In this document: in pieces, positions 11,003 through 21,293 of the stretch
Layout: every line of letters begins with the position of its first letter
Numbering within the stretch: the first letter of the stretch is position 1
Assembly: GCA_951217055.1 (NCBI GenBank)
Contig: OX578280.1
Span: 45,325,882-45,389,881 of the forward strand
Reading direction: 5' to 3'
From: Gerris lacustris
Lineage: Eukaryota > Arthropoda > Insecta > Hemiptera > Gerridae
DNA length: 64,000 bases
Translations under genes and position numbers: made by a program
The notes under the pieces: model-generated
What the model was told of the DNA's origin: nothing
What the model saw: only the letters and a program-made list of their open reading frames with translations
The model's database searches: none

Positions 11003-12001
11003 ATAATTGTTTTTGGGAGAAATTTTAATCATCCTCTCTTAACAGAAGATGGTACCTTTTGTGATACAACCAAAATACTTTTTTAAAATACTTATCACTT
11101 CTGGGTGATCACCGAGTGAGAGAATCGGTCCGTGAATTATTCCAAGTGCGGTTACTATCCAAGTTGTGACCATTCCCGATACACTACATCGAAACTTCTT
11201 CCTCGGTTTCTGTAAAGGCCGGACATGACCGTGCCCGAACAGTATGAGTATGACGGCAGTGTGTTGGACAACACAAGGTGGGTAATAAACCTTAGGAAAT
11301 CAAAGATGGAGTCCACGCTTGTCCGTACCGTGCCCGCACTGACACTTCTAATAGTTTAGTTTATTTATTGATGCGAGCACGGTGATTTATTTATAACTTC
11401 TCATCTGCTACATCATTTTATTGTTCCTTTAAATTTCTAGAACTTTTTAATTTTTCATTTTATTATATAATTTTTAACACAAATTTTTATTTTTTCTACT
11501 CTTTGTTGAAATGAAGTTGATAAAATTATTTTAATTAATACGAAATTGTTGATTTCTTCACCAATTAACCTGTTCTTCATCTAACGCATGTGCAACCATC
11601 CCTAATTCACAATTTGTAAATCATTTTAACATTTTATCTTCATGGGACAGCTATGGGAGCATCTAAAATATACCAAGTAAGTTACCTAAACTAAATTAAT
11701 TAAACAATTTATCACTTAATTTTGAACGAGTATGTTTATAGAATAGAGTAGAACTGTATAATAATATTATAACGTTGCTTAGGTCTTCAATTAACTTTTC
11801 AGTATAACTTTGGTTTAGCTTGATCTTAAGCTAAACTATAAAGCAATTTAGCACTTACTTCAGAATGAATATATGTCCCTTAATATACTTTACATTACCT
11901 TTGCTTTTATTTTCAAATTAAAAAACAAAAAGTGTTTTGGTTGTATCGCAAAAGAGTCTATTCGGAGAGAATGATAAAAAATTTCTCTCAAAAACAATTA
12001 T
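11003..12001. mobile_element. inverted-repeat element, non-autonomous
   Basis: An ~80-bp left arm (11003-11085: ATAATTGTTTTTGGGAGAAA ... TGATACAACCAAAATAC) is mirrored by the right arm (11925-12001). The ~840 bp between them has no significant ORF. The arms differ by substitutions, so the element is not recent. No clear target duplication was identified. Confidence 0.5.
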
Positions 12002-12012
12002 CTATATATGTA

Positions 12013-12165
12013 CAGGGTGGTCCAAAAGTCCCCCCCCCCTCTTTTAACTTTTGAACTGATTGAGATAAATTAATGAAACATGAGGGATCCGTACCATGGA
12101 AAGTTTGTTTTTATGCAATCGCGCTCTAGGGGCAACCACCCACTTTGACCCAAGGCCACTCAACT
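12013..12165 (+). repeat. mariner-like terminus, family E copy 1
   Basis: Starts CAGGGTGGTCCAAAAGTCC directly after TA, with a C10 tract, then GATAAATTAATGAAACATG and CTAGGGGCAACCACCC. It matches the reverse complement of 35595-35745, where CACCCTG is also followed by TA. CAGGGTG next to TA is typical of Tc1/mariner ends, but no transposase is attached, so this is a solo end or deleted copy. Confidence 0.5.
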
Positions 12166-12749
12166 TCAAAATTTCAAATTGGACTGTATACTTTTGATAG
12201 CATACTTGGATTCTACGGTGAAAATTAATCAAATTTTACTTAAAACTTTTTTTTTTATCTCAAATCTCAAAAACTGAAGACGCTGGAATTACTTACGAGA
12301 AATTTCTTTAAGAATATATACGTCCACTAAGCTTTGAGAAGATTCTTTAGACGAAAGTCTATTCCTAATGAGTAGAAATAAAGATGTAGAAGGTAAGCAG
12401 TCCAAACAACTGGGACTATAATGCAACACATATTGGATAATCATTATAATAATATATATACATTATATGACTGCTATGGTCATTTGCATTTGCACCCGAT
12501 ATTATATAATTTTACATTATTTTTTCGCATCACAATGTTCACTATATGCTTAATTTCCAATGTTATGTAAACCATTGATATATTACATTTTAGAAGGGGG
12601 AGGGGGGGGGGGGGGTAAATGGAAAAAAACCAAAAAATTGGTATAAATGCCCTGGTTGATACTAGGAACACGATTATAAGAATGATTTGTATACTTTTAG
12701 TACTTTGGGTTCAAATTAATGTAAGTGGTACACTTTTTTATTTTCTTTT
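12166..12749. other. non-coding stretch with G14 tract
   Basis: Contains a G14 tract (12602-12615) beside GAAGGGGGA and AT-rich DNA. No gene or shared repeat recognised. Confidence 0.4.
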
Positions 12750-12757
12750 GTTATGAT

Positions 12758-14256
12758 CAGAGACGGGACGTTTATGACTTTTATTTTTCCATTTCATGAC
12801 CTTTATTCTATGACTTTTATGACTTTTATTATCGTGTTTTATGACCTTTATTTTAGAAAATAGGTTGTTTTATGACCTTTATTTTCGAAAATCGGTTGTT
12901 TTATGACCTTTTAGCCAAAAGTATGACGTTTATTTGCACTGCGAAAATTTAGCCTTTATATGAAGCGTTTCGTTATTTTAGAGGGAAACAGTAGTTCCAA
13001 AGAGATTTCAATACTTCATAAATACAAAATTATATTACAATATATAATAAATAATAATAATTAGCAGAATGCTTCAACATTGTAAAAAATAATCATTTGT
13101 TGTTCTATATTCTCCAGCGTCGTTTGTCCGTCAGTAGAATTTTAAACTTGGAAAAAGATCTTTCGGCGTCGGCAGATGAGATGGGAGCAAGTTTCATGCA
13201 TGACACGTCATTTGCTTTTGCTTTACCGGGTATTCCGTGATGCCGTATTTTCAATATAAATGACCGTCATCTTGATTTAAGATGGCGGATAAAAAAAATC
13301 CTCCATCCGCTATGGCAACTATGGCCTGGACGGGGAACACCCAGGATTCCTTGAGAGAACAGCAGCACCTTTGCCCCCACTCTTCCAACCCAATCGGTAC
13401 TGCAAAGGGTCTTGATTATTTTGACGCCGTTTGGAAATACATAGCATATCCTGTTTTTGCAGACTTCCTATTATGTCAGGAAATATCCCGAAGTTGTCGT
13501 TGATGTAGTTCAGGTGGGCCTCTCCAGCATCCAATGAAGCCAAGACCTTGAAGACTTCAGATACAAAGTAGGTGTAAAACTTACCTGTTTATCACATGGC
13601 TTACAGAAGAATGTTTCACCTTCCAAAGAAAAGTCCACCTCCTTTGACACCCACTTACGCTTAAGCGCTAATTTGTTTGCAGGAGTTTTCGGCATTCTGA
13701 CACGAGTAGAATCTATTAAGAAACTAGTTACACGAGTAAAATTAATCAAGAAACAAGTAACACGAGTTTCTTATTCGTGTTACTTGTCATCAAATGAGCA
13801 ATTAAACATTCTACTCCCTCACCATGAATATATACAACATTTTAATTATGGAACTTCCTGGATTCTAATTGGAGGAGTTGTTCCAAGAAGGAGCCGATCA
13901 GGAGCCCTATTTTGGAATTAGGGATGACCGTCGGTGCCTCCCTGGTTGTAGGTATGCATAAGCGCATTAGTTAAGTCCGAAAGTGGTCAGGGAATTAAGA
14001 GCCCAGGCCTTTTACTAAGCTGGTGTAAGGGTTTTTTTTGTTCGAACTGCAATTTTACCTAGAACCGGACCACAAATGTTCAATTTAACATTTTCTTTAA
14101 CAAAAAAACAAAAACTTTTGCTAAATATTTGGCAAAAAAAGGGCATTTTATGACGTTTATTCCAAGAAACCCCTATTTTATGACGTTTATGCGTAAAATG
14201 GCTATTTTATGACAAAATCATATGACTATGACGTTTATGACTTTTTCCCGTCTCTG
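12758..14256 (-). mobile_element. hAT transposon, decayed, 8-bp TSD
   Basis: The ends are inverted: CAGAGACGGGA at 12758 and TCCCGTCTCTG ending at 14256. They are flanked by an exact 8-bp duplication, GTTATGAT (12750-12757 and 14257-14264). Both the 8-bp duplication and a CAGAG start are hallmarks of hAT elements. Subterminal zones are full of TTTATGAC-type repeats (about 12772-12945 and 14145-14245), the kind of motif hAT transposases bind. At 1499 bp it is too short for an intact element. Remnants of a minus-strand transposase lie inside. Confidence 0.88.
13061..13695 (-). pseudogene. hAT transposase remnant (BED and C-terminal parts)
   Basis: On the minus strand the N-terminal part (from ATG at 13695) carries FFCKPCDKQV, a BED-type zinc-finger start, and runs into a strong donor (CAG|GTAAGT, exon end 13585), suggesting the source gene had an intron. 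The C-terminal part (13061-13245) contains ISSADAERSFSKFKILLTD, the conserved hAT dimerisation motif. After this the frame breaks once and continues as LENIEQQMIIFYN to a TAA at 13063-13061. The central catalytic region is missing or unrecognisable. A hAT transposase normally has 600 or more residues, so this copy is dead. The domain order and strand fit the surrounding terminal repeats. Confidence 0.75.
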
Positions 14257-14269
14257 GTTATGATGTATG

Positions 14270-14970
14270 TCGTTCAGTAATTGTTATGTACAATTTTGTC
14301 TTATTTTTTTTAAGAGGGTAAGATTGGAAAACCTTTTTTTAGCTGTTTTTATGAGTCAGCTGCTTAGGTTATTAATAAAATAGAAAAAACTATTATTATT
14401 TTATTTTATTTTTACTATTCTTATCGAGACCTTTACTGTGATACCTTATTTGCATAGTATTTATTATTTTTAACTTTTCGAGGAAAAAAATCACAGGGAT
14501 TTGGTCAAATTTTTAGGAAAAAAATACCTCAACACAGCGCTGTCATGAGAAGAAAAAGGGTCCGGGCGTCCACCTGGAAATATTTTAAGTTTTATAGGAT
14601 CAAAAACGTAGGGCTATTCTTTAATACAAAAAGGGTTTTCAAATTTGTTTAATTTTTGGGGAAAAAATAAAAAATACCTACAATAACACAGCGCTGAATT
14701 CTAGATTGAGGAAATTGTATTCTAAATTGAGTTTCAATGAGTATATGTTTTTAATACTGCCTTCTATATACTAAATCTGGAGTTGTCCGTGCTACAGCAC
14801 GAGTCACATTGAGCTCCATATTATCCTTTTATTTAAAATAGTGGTGTGTCATTAGGGATTACAGGTCTTTTGGTGAAGTTTTTAAGTTAATTGGAGTAAT
14901 AAAAGCGAAGGTATGAATTAATTCATATAATAAATGTTCTAATTATTTGTTATAGCATAAAATTTAATTA
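14270..14970. other. non-coding stretch with short internal duplication
   Basis: Two related blocks end in AACACAGCGCTG (about 14505-14545 and 14645-14695), each preceded by an A-rich GGAAAAAAATA-type segment. No gene recognised. Confidence 0.4.
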
Positions 14971-15195
14971 GGGGCACGGGTAGCCGAGTGAGTAGATTAT
15001 ACTTTCCTCTGAAGCCTAGTTCTAAATACCGATGGTAGGTTCAAATCCTAGAGAGGTGAAACATGTTAATCACTGATGATCTTGATGTGGAAATAAGTAA
15101 AGTGGCCGGGTCCCCGTCCTGTAATGACCTATGCTGTTGATCGTAAATAATAAAATAATTATCTCCCCCGTAAAACACTCTGTAATGCAGGGGAA
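14971..15195 (+). mobile_element. tRNA-derived SINE candidate
   Basis: The head looks like a class II tRNA: GTAGCCGAGTGAGTAG (A box, from 14980) and GGTAGGTTCAAATCC (B box, about 15033-15048), roughly 55 bases apart, as in Ser/Leu tRNAs with a long variable arm. A tRNA-unrelated body follows (GTGGCCGGGTCCCCGTCC, about 15102-15120), ending near 15195 at an AT-rich tandem repeat. It does not fold into a convincing tRNA and has a longer body, so a SINE is more likely than a tRNA gene. Confidence 0.6.
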
Positions 15196-15204
15196 TCCAG
15201 ATAG

Positions 15205-15370
15205 TATAATATAAATAAGCATGTAAATAAGAATTTATTAATAAGTATATAAATTAACAATTATATAATATATATTAGCATTTATAAAGTATAAATTAAC
15301 ATTTATATAATATAAATTAGCATTTATATAATATAAATAAGCATTTATGTAACATAAATAAATATATGAC
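15205..15370. repeat. AT-rich minisatellite
   Basis: Imperfect tandem units of roughly 21-25 bp, with AGCATTTATATAATATAAAT as the core, directly after the SINE body. This may be the SINE's expanded 3' tail repeat. Confidence 0.65.
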
Positions 15371-15795
15371 AATATCTTTAAAAAAGGGAAGGAAAGATTG
15401 AATGAAAACAGATAGAAGGTGTAACAGATAGAGAAAAGAAAAGTTTAAGGGTGTTGATATCTTTGAGTCATGCTTTGCTTGAGTTGATTCTCAGTTTATC
15501 AGCTGTTATATTTATCAGCTGTTCATGGTCTCCTTGTTATTAGATTGTTAAGAGGGGGAAAGTTTAACAATCCCCAACAACTCTTTCTAACATTTCCCTT
15601 TTTCCTTTCCAGCCCAAAAATAAAAGTCTTTGTTAACTTTCCTCTTATTCAAATAAGAAACTTTTATGTTTTTCTCAAAATTCTATTGTTACATTGAAAA
15701 ACTATAAATATACAATTTTAGATACTAAAATGTATCTCTTTTTGACTGATGTTGTAGAAAAAAAGATACTTTTTTTAATTTTAATTTTTTAAAAT
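15371..15795. other. non-coding, nothing recognised
   Basis: AT-rich, with a local TTTATCAGCTGTT duplication at about 15495-15525. No gene found. Confidence 0.4.
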
Positions 15796-15799
15796 AAAA

Positions 15800-16200
15800 T
15801 ATAGAGTTTTGCTTCCAAGCTCACCCACCGAAGGTAACGTAGCATTGTGATCGACTGTCGTTCTGAAGAACCAACATTTTTTTTATGTCTCCGAATTAAA
15901 AAAATGTAAGATTGAAATCAGTTTCAGACAACAGGGACCATTTTAGGAAGCATGACATATCTTGAAAACTACTAGTCCAATTTTAATGAAATTTGGACGG
16001 TTGGCCAAAATTTACCCAGATGTTCTTATATGCACATTAAATATTGCTAAGTGGATCTTTTATTAATGTAAAAAAACTCAAGTTATAGGAGTTTAAAATA
16101 AAGGAAGAAGAATTAAATAAGATTGAAAATGCCGTAAAAGCAAAGCATTATTAGAGTACACGAGCAGTGCCACACTAATTGGCAGACAATTTGATTAACT
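15800..16200 (+). repeat. family A dispersed repeat
   Basis: GCTTCCAAGCTCACC and CGAAGGTAACG at the left, TCCAATTTTAATGAAATTTGG in the middle and TGCCACACTAATTGGCAGAC at the right. The 3' half is shortened compared with 52490-53020. Confidence 0.55.
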
Positions 16201-16415
16201 TTTAGATTTTGAGAAGTTGATTTTGCCATATTACGTTATGTGTAGTCTCAGGTCTTACTGTTAGATCTAAATCAAGATCATTTAATGATTTATTTGGTCG
16301 TGTTTCGAATCCCAGGAAGGTATGACGTTTTCCTCCACCACCATCTGGTTCTGCTGGACCGATTTTCTTCTAAAAACTTTTATTATAATTATATTATGCG
16401 TCTCTGCTTACTTAC

Positions 16416-17160
16416 TTAGTCGGATCCTCTTCTACCTTGCGGTGTCGAGGTAGACAAAAAAGTTTTCCACCCTCTCCTGTCCATAGACAAGGTGCGGGCA
16501 CGTTGTAGGGATATTCCTCTTTGAGCCAGGGAGGATGTGATGTTGTCTATCCAGGCCGATTCCTCCTCTTTCTCCCTCTGGGCCTTTTTCCCCTCACACC
16601 TGGCTTCAAGGGGTCTTCAGGGAAGTCTGTCAGTACTCATCCTATTCACGTATCCGAACCATCGGAGAAGAGAGTTTTCAACTGTCAGCGTTGCGGGCTG
16701 TATGTCCATCCTCAGTCTAATGGTTGAGTCCCTGACTCTGTCTCTCCTTGTCTTGCCTGTTACCTTCCTTAGATAACGCATTTCGGTTGCTTGGATGCGA
16801 CTGAGGTTCTTCTTTGTTAATTCGCAACTATACGTTAGTGTGGGCATATAAACAGTTTTGAAGACAGTCATCTTCGTCTTTTGATTTACTTCTGCTTTAC
16901 TGATGAACCCCTTCGTCTTGGTTTTAGCGACGTTAATTTTGAGACCTCTCGATTCGAGTTCCTCCGTCCGGACGTCCCCTAGTTTCTGAAGCTTTTCTTC
17001 TGACTCTCCTACCAGAACAAGGTCATCAGCCAAAGCCAGATAGAGTAACTGCTTTTAGCATCCAGTTACCAAAATGGTAACCTCTGGTTCTTGCTTTACA
17101 AGACAATCACATCAGAGTAAAGAATAGGAGTGGGCTCAGGATATCTCCCTGTCTGACTCC
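16416..17160 (-). pseudogene. LINE reverse transcriptase, C-terminal remnant
   Basis: On the minus strand, RT motif B is visible as GVRQGDILSPLLF (about 17155-17115). After a frame break comes LADDLVLVGESEEKLQKL (from 17039), the YADD catalytic box with Leu in place of Tyr. One 138-codon ORF continues through GLKINVAKTKTKGF and LRWFGYVNRM, typical of the thumb and C-terminal part of RTE/BovB- or I-like non-LTR retrotransposons. A last frame shift leads to a tail including MDRRGWKTFLSTST and a TAA at 16418-16416. Upstream DNA (17160-17290) still resembles RT with stops. It is a dead, 5'-truncated copy; plus-strand ORFs here are antisense shadows. Confidence 0.8.
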
Positions 17161-18050
17161 GATGTTTGTAGAAAATTCTTTGGAGCATTCTTTGAATTAC
17201 ACGTACGTACAACATTTTGACAATTCGGTTATGCGTATCTCTGCACGACGCCAATATCGTAACTATTTTTGACGGATCAATACACACTCACTCATCATCA
17301 CACGCGTTTATTAAGTTTCACTTTGCATGTCATGGACAACCGAAGAATATGTGAGGAGACATCAGTAACTGTCCGATTACTATTAGAATCGGAAACACAA
17401 ATGGCCTCAACATTCCGGTAAAGTGTCTGATTCCAAAACCTGAGTGCAGTTGCCTTGCTTTCATTATGGCCTACCCTCTTTTACTATACTGTTAAAGCTT
17501 TCTCTTCTGTGTTCGGCGTATGAATTTAAATCGGAATCTGTGTGGAAACCAGCCGTATCTTTAAGCAAGATGCTTATCCGGGTTTGCTCTATGGAGGCAC
17601 TATGGATTTTCTCTATGGAACCACCTACGGGGTGGGATCTACGTTTTCGGGTTTGTTGTTTTTCGAATGGAGAACAATTTAAACAATTTAAACTGCTTAC
17701 CGAAATGCATAAAATCTTATTCAATAATATATTAGAGATTTTAAAAATAAAATATTTCTGTCATCAAAGTACTTTCCCTCTATTTAGAAAAAAATTGAAC
17801 ACAATTTATTACTGTACTCCTTTGATTATGGATAAACATGTTTCTATCTTTCAATCTTTATTTTCTTTTTTTTTCCATTTTAAAGTTAAAATTCAAATTG
17901 CTGAAAGAAATGGCTGATACTTTGATTCACTGAATATGTAAGTTATTTTTTCGACAGTTTAACTTCTTTTCAAAATTTAACGATTTCATGAGAAGAATAT
18001 ATCATTTTATTACCAGTTGAATAAATACTTATACATAAAAAGAATCTTTA
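17161..18050. other. unassigned stretch upstream of LINE remnant
   Basis: Positions 17160-17290 continue the LINE RT with stops. Overlapping ORFs of 157 codons (17444-17917, plus) and 86 codons (17464-17724, minus) lie here. The minus one is less biased in composition and shares the LINE's strand, so it could be a decayed upstream part of that element, but no endonuclease motif is visible. Confidence 0.3.

Positions 18051-18053
<3 letters not shown>

Positions 18054-18089
<36 letters not shown>
18054..18089. repeat. (TA)n microsatellite, short
   Basis: An uninterrupted AT/TA run of about 36 bases. Confidence 0.9.
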
Positions 18090-18737
18090 CTTCAAATTTA
18101 TATTTATTATAAAGAGGAAAACACCTGGATTTTCATTATATTTTTCTACTTTCTTTTTAAAATTCTTTCCTTGAAACTTCTATTGACCAGAACTTTTTTG
18201 TCTTTTCTTTTCAAAATTAAAATTCTGAAACAATTTCCAAAGAAGGAATGAAATTCCTTTACATTATATTCAAATAGTCGTATAATTTCGAAATAATATT
18301 GAGAGACTAATAAAAAAAAGTACTTATGTAAATGACTTTTTCATAATTTTTTTTTATGGAGGGGGTTGAAGAATATAATAAAACTTGTTTAACTTGTCTT
18401 GTTTTTAAAGAACCTGGGTATCAGGTGATTTTATTTTTTCAATTTATGCTCTGTTAACGACAAGATACTTTTTTTTTTAATAATTGTCCACTTACTCATC
18501 AGAATTGCTTTTATTCTTTATCAATTTACGGATTTTAAAATACCTGTATTTGTTAATGAAAAGAGCAAAAGCTTCATGATATATTTATTCCAATATATTC
18601 ATATTATTCCAAAAGAATTTCCATGAAATATTACACTGTCCAGAGATTTATAAAGTAAGCCTCCTTTTCATAGAATCAAAATGTTTAAAAGCCGTTACTC
18701 GACATATTTAAACTTATTTGATTTATTTAATGTTTTG

Positions 18738-18738
<1 letters not shown>
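18090..18738. other. AT-rich, nothing recognised
   Basis: No shared repeat, RNA gene or convincing ORF was found between the two TA arrays. Confidence 0.45.

Positions 18739-18828
<90 letters not shown>
18739..18828. repeat. (TA)45 microsatellite
   Basis: A perfect 90-base TA run. It is immediately followed by a cluster of AAGAACTCA palindromes. The Tyr/Ile ORF across it is an artefact. Confidence 0.95.
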
Positions 18829-18830
<2 letters not shown>

Positions 18831-18869
18831 TTCGTAAAGGCCTACATAAGAACTCATTTCAACTTTTCA

Positions 18870-19030
18870 TAGCTAGTTAAGAACTCATCTGTGAGTCTGA
18901 GTCCATAATATTATGGACTCATGCAAGTTTTCATAGCTATTTAAGAACTCATGAGTTCTTAAATAGCTATGAAATTTAATATATATGAGTCTACTATCGT
19001 GAGTCCTTAATATTAAGAACTCACGCTCGT
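18870..19030. repeat. palindrome cluster beside TA array
   Basis: Holds a perfect 46-base palindrome (about 18929-18975, centred on AAGAACTCATGAGTTCTT), GAGTCCATAATATTATGGACTC (18899-18920), and TGAGTCCTTAATATTAAGAACTCA (18999-19022). The AAGAACTCA/GAGTCC words recur beside the TA array at 38 kb, suggesting a foldback family associated with TA expansion. Confidence 0.7.
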
Positions 19031-19475
19031 TCTTGAACCTGTGAGCTCCTACGGTTACTAGTGTTCCTAATCAGCCTAAGGTCTTCCCCACTCTAGCCCT
19101 ATAATAGCCCAGCGCTCTTCTCTACACTTACATACCTCATATCAAATTACCTTACAATCGAACTAGTTTTGATCAGCGTGTAGAGCACGTCTCAAAGCCT
19201 TCCTTATCTCTGTCACACTCTGTTTTTTCTCCCTCGTTCTTTACTCTCCCTTACTCCCTTGGCTTCCTCATTATAATTATAATTGTTACCCGGAATAGTT
19301 TTTTGAACTCTCTGCTTGATTCTTGGTGTCGATTGAATTAAACTTCATATTGTTGTATGGTATTTTTGATTGTGCTGGGTTGTTTTTCTTACTTTTCGTT
19401 TCATTTATAGATTTGAATCTTATTTTAATTTTTGTTTTATTTAGTTTATCTTCCTAATCTATAATTATGTATAAT
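19031..19475. other. non-coding flank of the Gypsy element
   Basis: AT-rich DNA with a pyrimidine-rich patch at 19195-19270. No gene recognised. Confidence 0.4.
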
Positions 19476-19480
19476 ATTAT

Positions 19481-19577
19481 TGATATGTCAGTTTGTATTT
19501 GTCAACAATGTCATAATTATAATGTTGTAAATATTAAATAATTATACATATTACACGAACTAGTTTCAAACATATTA
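19481..19577 (+). repeat. 5' LTR, 97 bp
   Basis: TGATATGTCAGTTTG to TTTCAAACATATTA, base-for-base identical to the 3' LTR. Its small size leaves little room for promoter elements; 'AATTATACATA' could serve as a TATA-like box, but this is a guess. Confidence 0.95.
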
Positions 19578-19578
19578 G

Positions 19579-19590
19579 TGGCGACGAGTG
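19579..19590 (+). promoter_or_regulatory. primer-binding site
   Basis: TGGCGACGAGTG begins one base after the LTR. TGG pairs with a tRNA CCA end, and the whole would prime from a tRNA ending GTCGCCA, possibly tRNA-Ser (inference). It overlaps the open gag frame. Confidence 0.75.
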
Positions 19591-19595
19591 AAAAT

Positions 19596-21293
19596 ATGGA
19601 ACAGGACGCTCAGTGGGAAGCCCAGCTGAGACAACTGAAGAAGTTCAGAGCGGTAAGTAAAGGACAAATTACGAGAATTTATAATTTCTTCAAAAATGAA
19701 TCACGCTCGATGGATGAGGTGCTAGCTAGGGAGCAATCACTTGAGGATTCCTGGAGACGATGGTTGGAGGTGCAAGTTCAAATTGAGGAACTATCCACTG
19801 ATTTAATCGTGGAAACAGTTGAAAATGATTTTAGGGAAGAATTAGAAAATAAATATTTTGAAATCCAATCATTAATGAATCAAATTAAGCGTAACTCTAG
19901 GGAGAGGATAAATAACAACCAAAGGGCAAATTCAAATGAGAAAAATTCTTCATCAAACACGGTCATCACATTTAACCCATACCAAGGTGATGAAACATTT
20001 ACAAACTTTATTTTACGATTAGAAAATTATATGTTTTTAAGGGGTATCACCGATGAAAAAGTAAAGGTCCATACATTTTTACATGCTTTACCACCGACAT
20101 TACACCAATCTCTTTATGATTTATGCACCCCAGACAAACCTACTGATAAGGACTATGACGGATTAGTCGAAATAATGAAAAGTTACATCGAGCCAAAACC
20201 TAGTGTTTGGGCCTGTCAAAACAAATTTATTTCTCGAGTTCAAGAACAACAAGAGTCAGTATTACAATTTGCCGGAGAACTGAAAAAACTTACAGCCCAC
20301 TGTAACTTTTTTTGCACTTGCAAAAAATCGGTAGCTGAACTGTTACTTAAAATTCAGTTTGTAAGAGGACTTCAAGACACAAATACTAGACAAAGACTGC
20401 TACAAGAAAGAAAAGATATGGACTTTATGGAACTGGTTGATTTTGCTAAAGTGATGGAACAATCTAAGGAGGAAAGTAGAAATTTCCGGGAAAATAAGGA
20501 GGAAACAAAAGTTAATCAAATAAGAAAAGCAAGTTCAAGGAATGAAAAAAGTAGCGATAATCTACAAGACAAACAATTAAATATGAACAGACCAAATAAG
20601 AATCAGAACGAGGTAATAAGATCACATTTTGAAGCACTAAAGGGTAAATGTTTTAGATGTGGTAGTACAATGCACAGAGCATTCCAATGCCAGTATATAA
20701 ATGAAACTTGCAATTTTTGTAGGAAGAAAGGGCACTTAGCTAGAGTGTGTTGCAGAAATTCAGGTACAGGTGATTCAAGGAGTAGAGAGAGAATAGTGCA
20801 GTTAGAGAATCAAGAGAATAATATAAACTACGATGATCCACATGAATTAAATTTAATTTCAGACAAAAGAAGTGACAAATTTATACTTCCGGTAAAAATT
20901 GAAGGTCAACAAATAAACATGGAATTGGATACGGGAGCCTCTTTGAGTACAATTTCAAGAGAAGATTTTAACAAATTAAAATTAAAAAATAAAATACTTA
21001 ATACGAACATAAGGTTAAGTACCTATACTGGAGAAGAAATAATACCACATGGAATAACTTTTGTACAATGTCAAGTCAACGAGGAAGTATTCTTTGGAAA
21101 ATTGGTCATAGTCAATAAGGCGGTAGATCCAATATTTGGAAGGAATTGGTTAAGAGAAATCAAATTTAATTTAAACGACCTGAGAATGTTGCAAATCCAA
21201 GAATCTAAGGTGAAGGACCTAAACGCTCTTCTAGATATGTATAAGGACATTTTCAAAAAAAGAAATTGGTGCTATACCCAATTTTCAAGCTAA
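19596..21293 (+). CDS. gag-pro: Gag-protease polyprotein of Gypsy element
   Basis: The first ATG of the frame is at 19596; the frame is open upstream into the primer site, so a non-ATG start at 19578 is possible but unnecessary. The product of about 565 residues has a charged, helical gag region, then two CX2CX4HX4C zinc knuckles (CFRCGSTMHRAFQC and CNFCRKKGHLARVC, about residues 351-390) that bind RNA. A retropepsin-type aspartic protease follows, with active site LDTGAS at about residue 448 and a later IFGRNWL segment. The frame then reaches the A7 tract at 21255-21261 and stops at 21293, where RT should begin. The product packages the transcript and cleaves the polyprotein. Fusion of gag and protease in one frame is common in mag-like elements. 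Confidence 0.9.
   Translation: MEQDAQWEAQLRQLKKFRAVSKGQITRIYNFFKNESRSMDEVLAREQSLEDSWRRWLEVQVQIEELSTDLIVETVENDFREELENKYFEIQSLMNQIKRNSRERINNNQRANSNEKNSSSNTVITFNPYQGDETFTNFILRLENYMFLRGITDEKVKVHTFLHALPPTLHQSLYDLCTPDKPTDKDYDGLVEIMKSYIEPKPSVWACQNKFISRVQEQQESVLQFAGELKKLTAHCNFFCTCKKSVAELLLKIQFVRGLQDTNTRQRLLQERKDMDFMELVDFAKVMEQSKEESRNFRENKEETKVNQIRKASSRNEKSSDNLQDKQLNMNRPNKNQNEVIRSHFEALKGKCFRCGSTMHRAFQCQYINETCNFCRKKGHLARVCCRNSGTGDSRSRERIVQLENQENNINYDDPHELNLISDKRSDKFILPVKIEGQQINMELDTGASLSTISREDFNKLKLKNKILNTNIRLSTYTGEEIIPHGITFVQCQVNEEVFFGKLVIVNKAVDPIFGRNWLREIKFNLNDLRMLQIQESKVKDLNALLDMYKDIFKKRNWCYTQFSS

Noticed and set aside
13282..13503. Plus-strand 73-codon ORF inside the hAT element
   Set aside because: The opposite strand carries the hAT transposase relics, and this frame has no motif.
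14971..15060. A true tRNA-Ser/Leu gene
   Set aside because: The acceptor stem does not pair well and a longer SINE-like body follows.
16521..16776. Two plus-strand ORFs over the LINE remnant
   Set aside because: Antisense shadows of the RT C-terminal region; the minus strand has recognisable motifs.
18681..18872. Tyr/Ile repeat ORF across the TA array
   Set aside because: A perfect TA dinucleotide run is open in two frames by nature; the same holds for 47263-47511.
21255..21265. Standard -1 programmed frameshift at the protease-RT border
   Set aside because: The required change is +1 (or -2), so the usual -1 slippery heptamer explanation does not fit.
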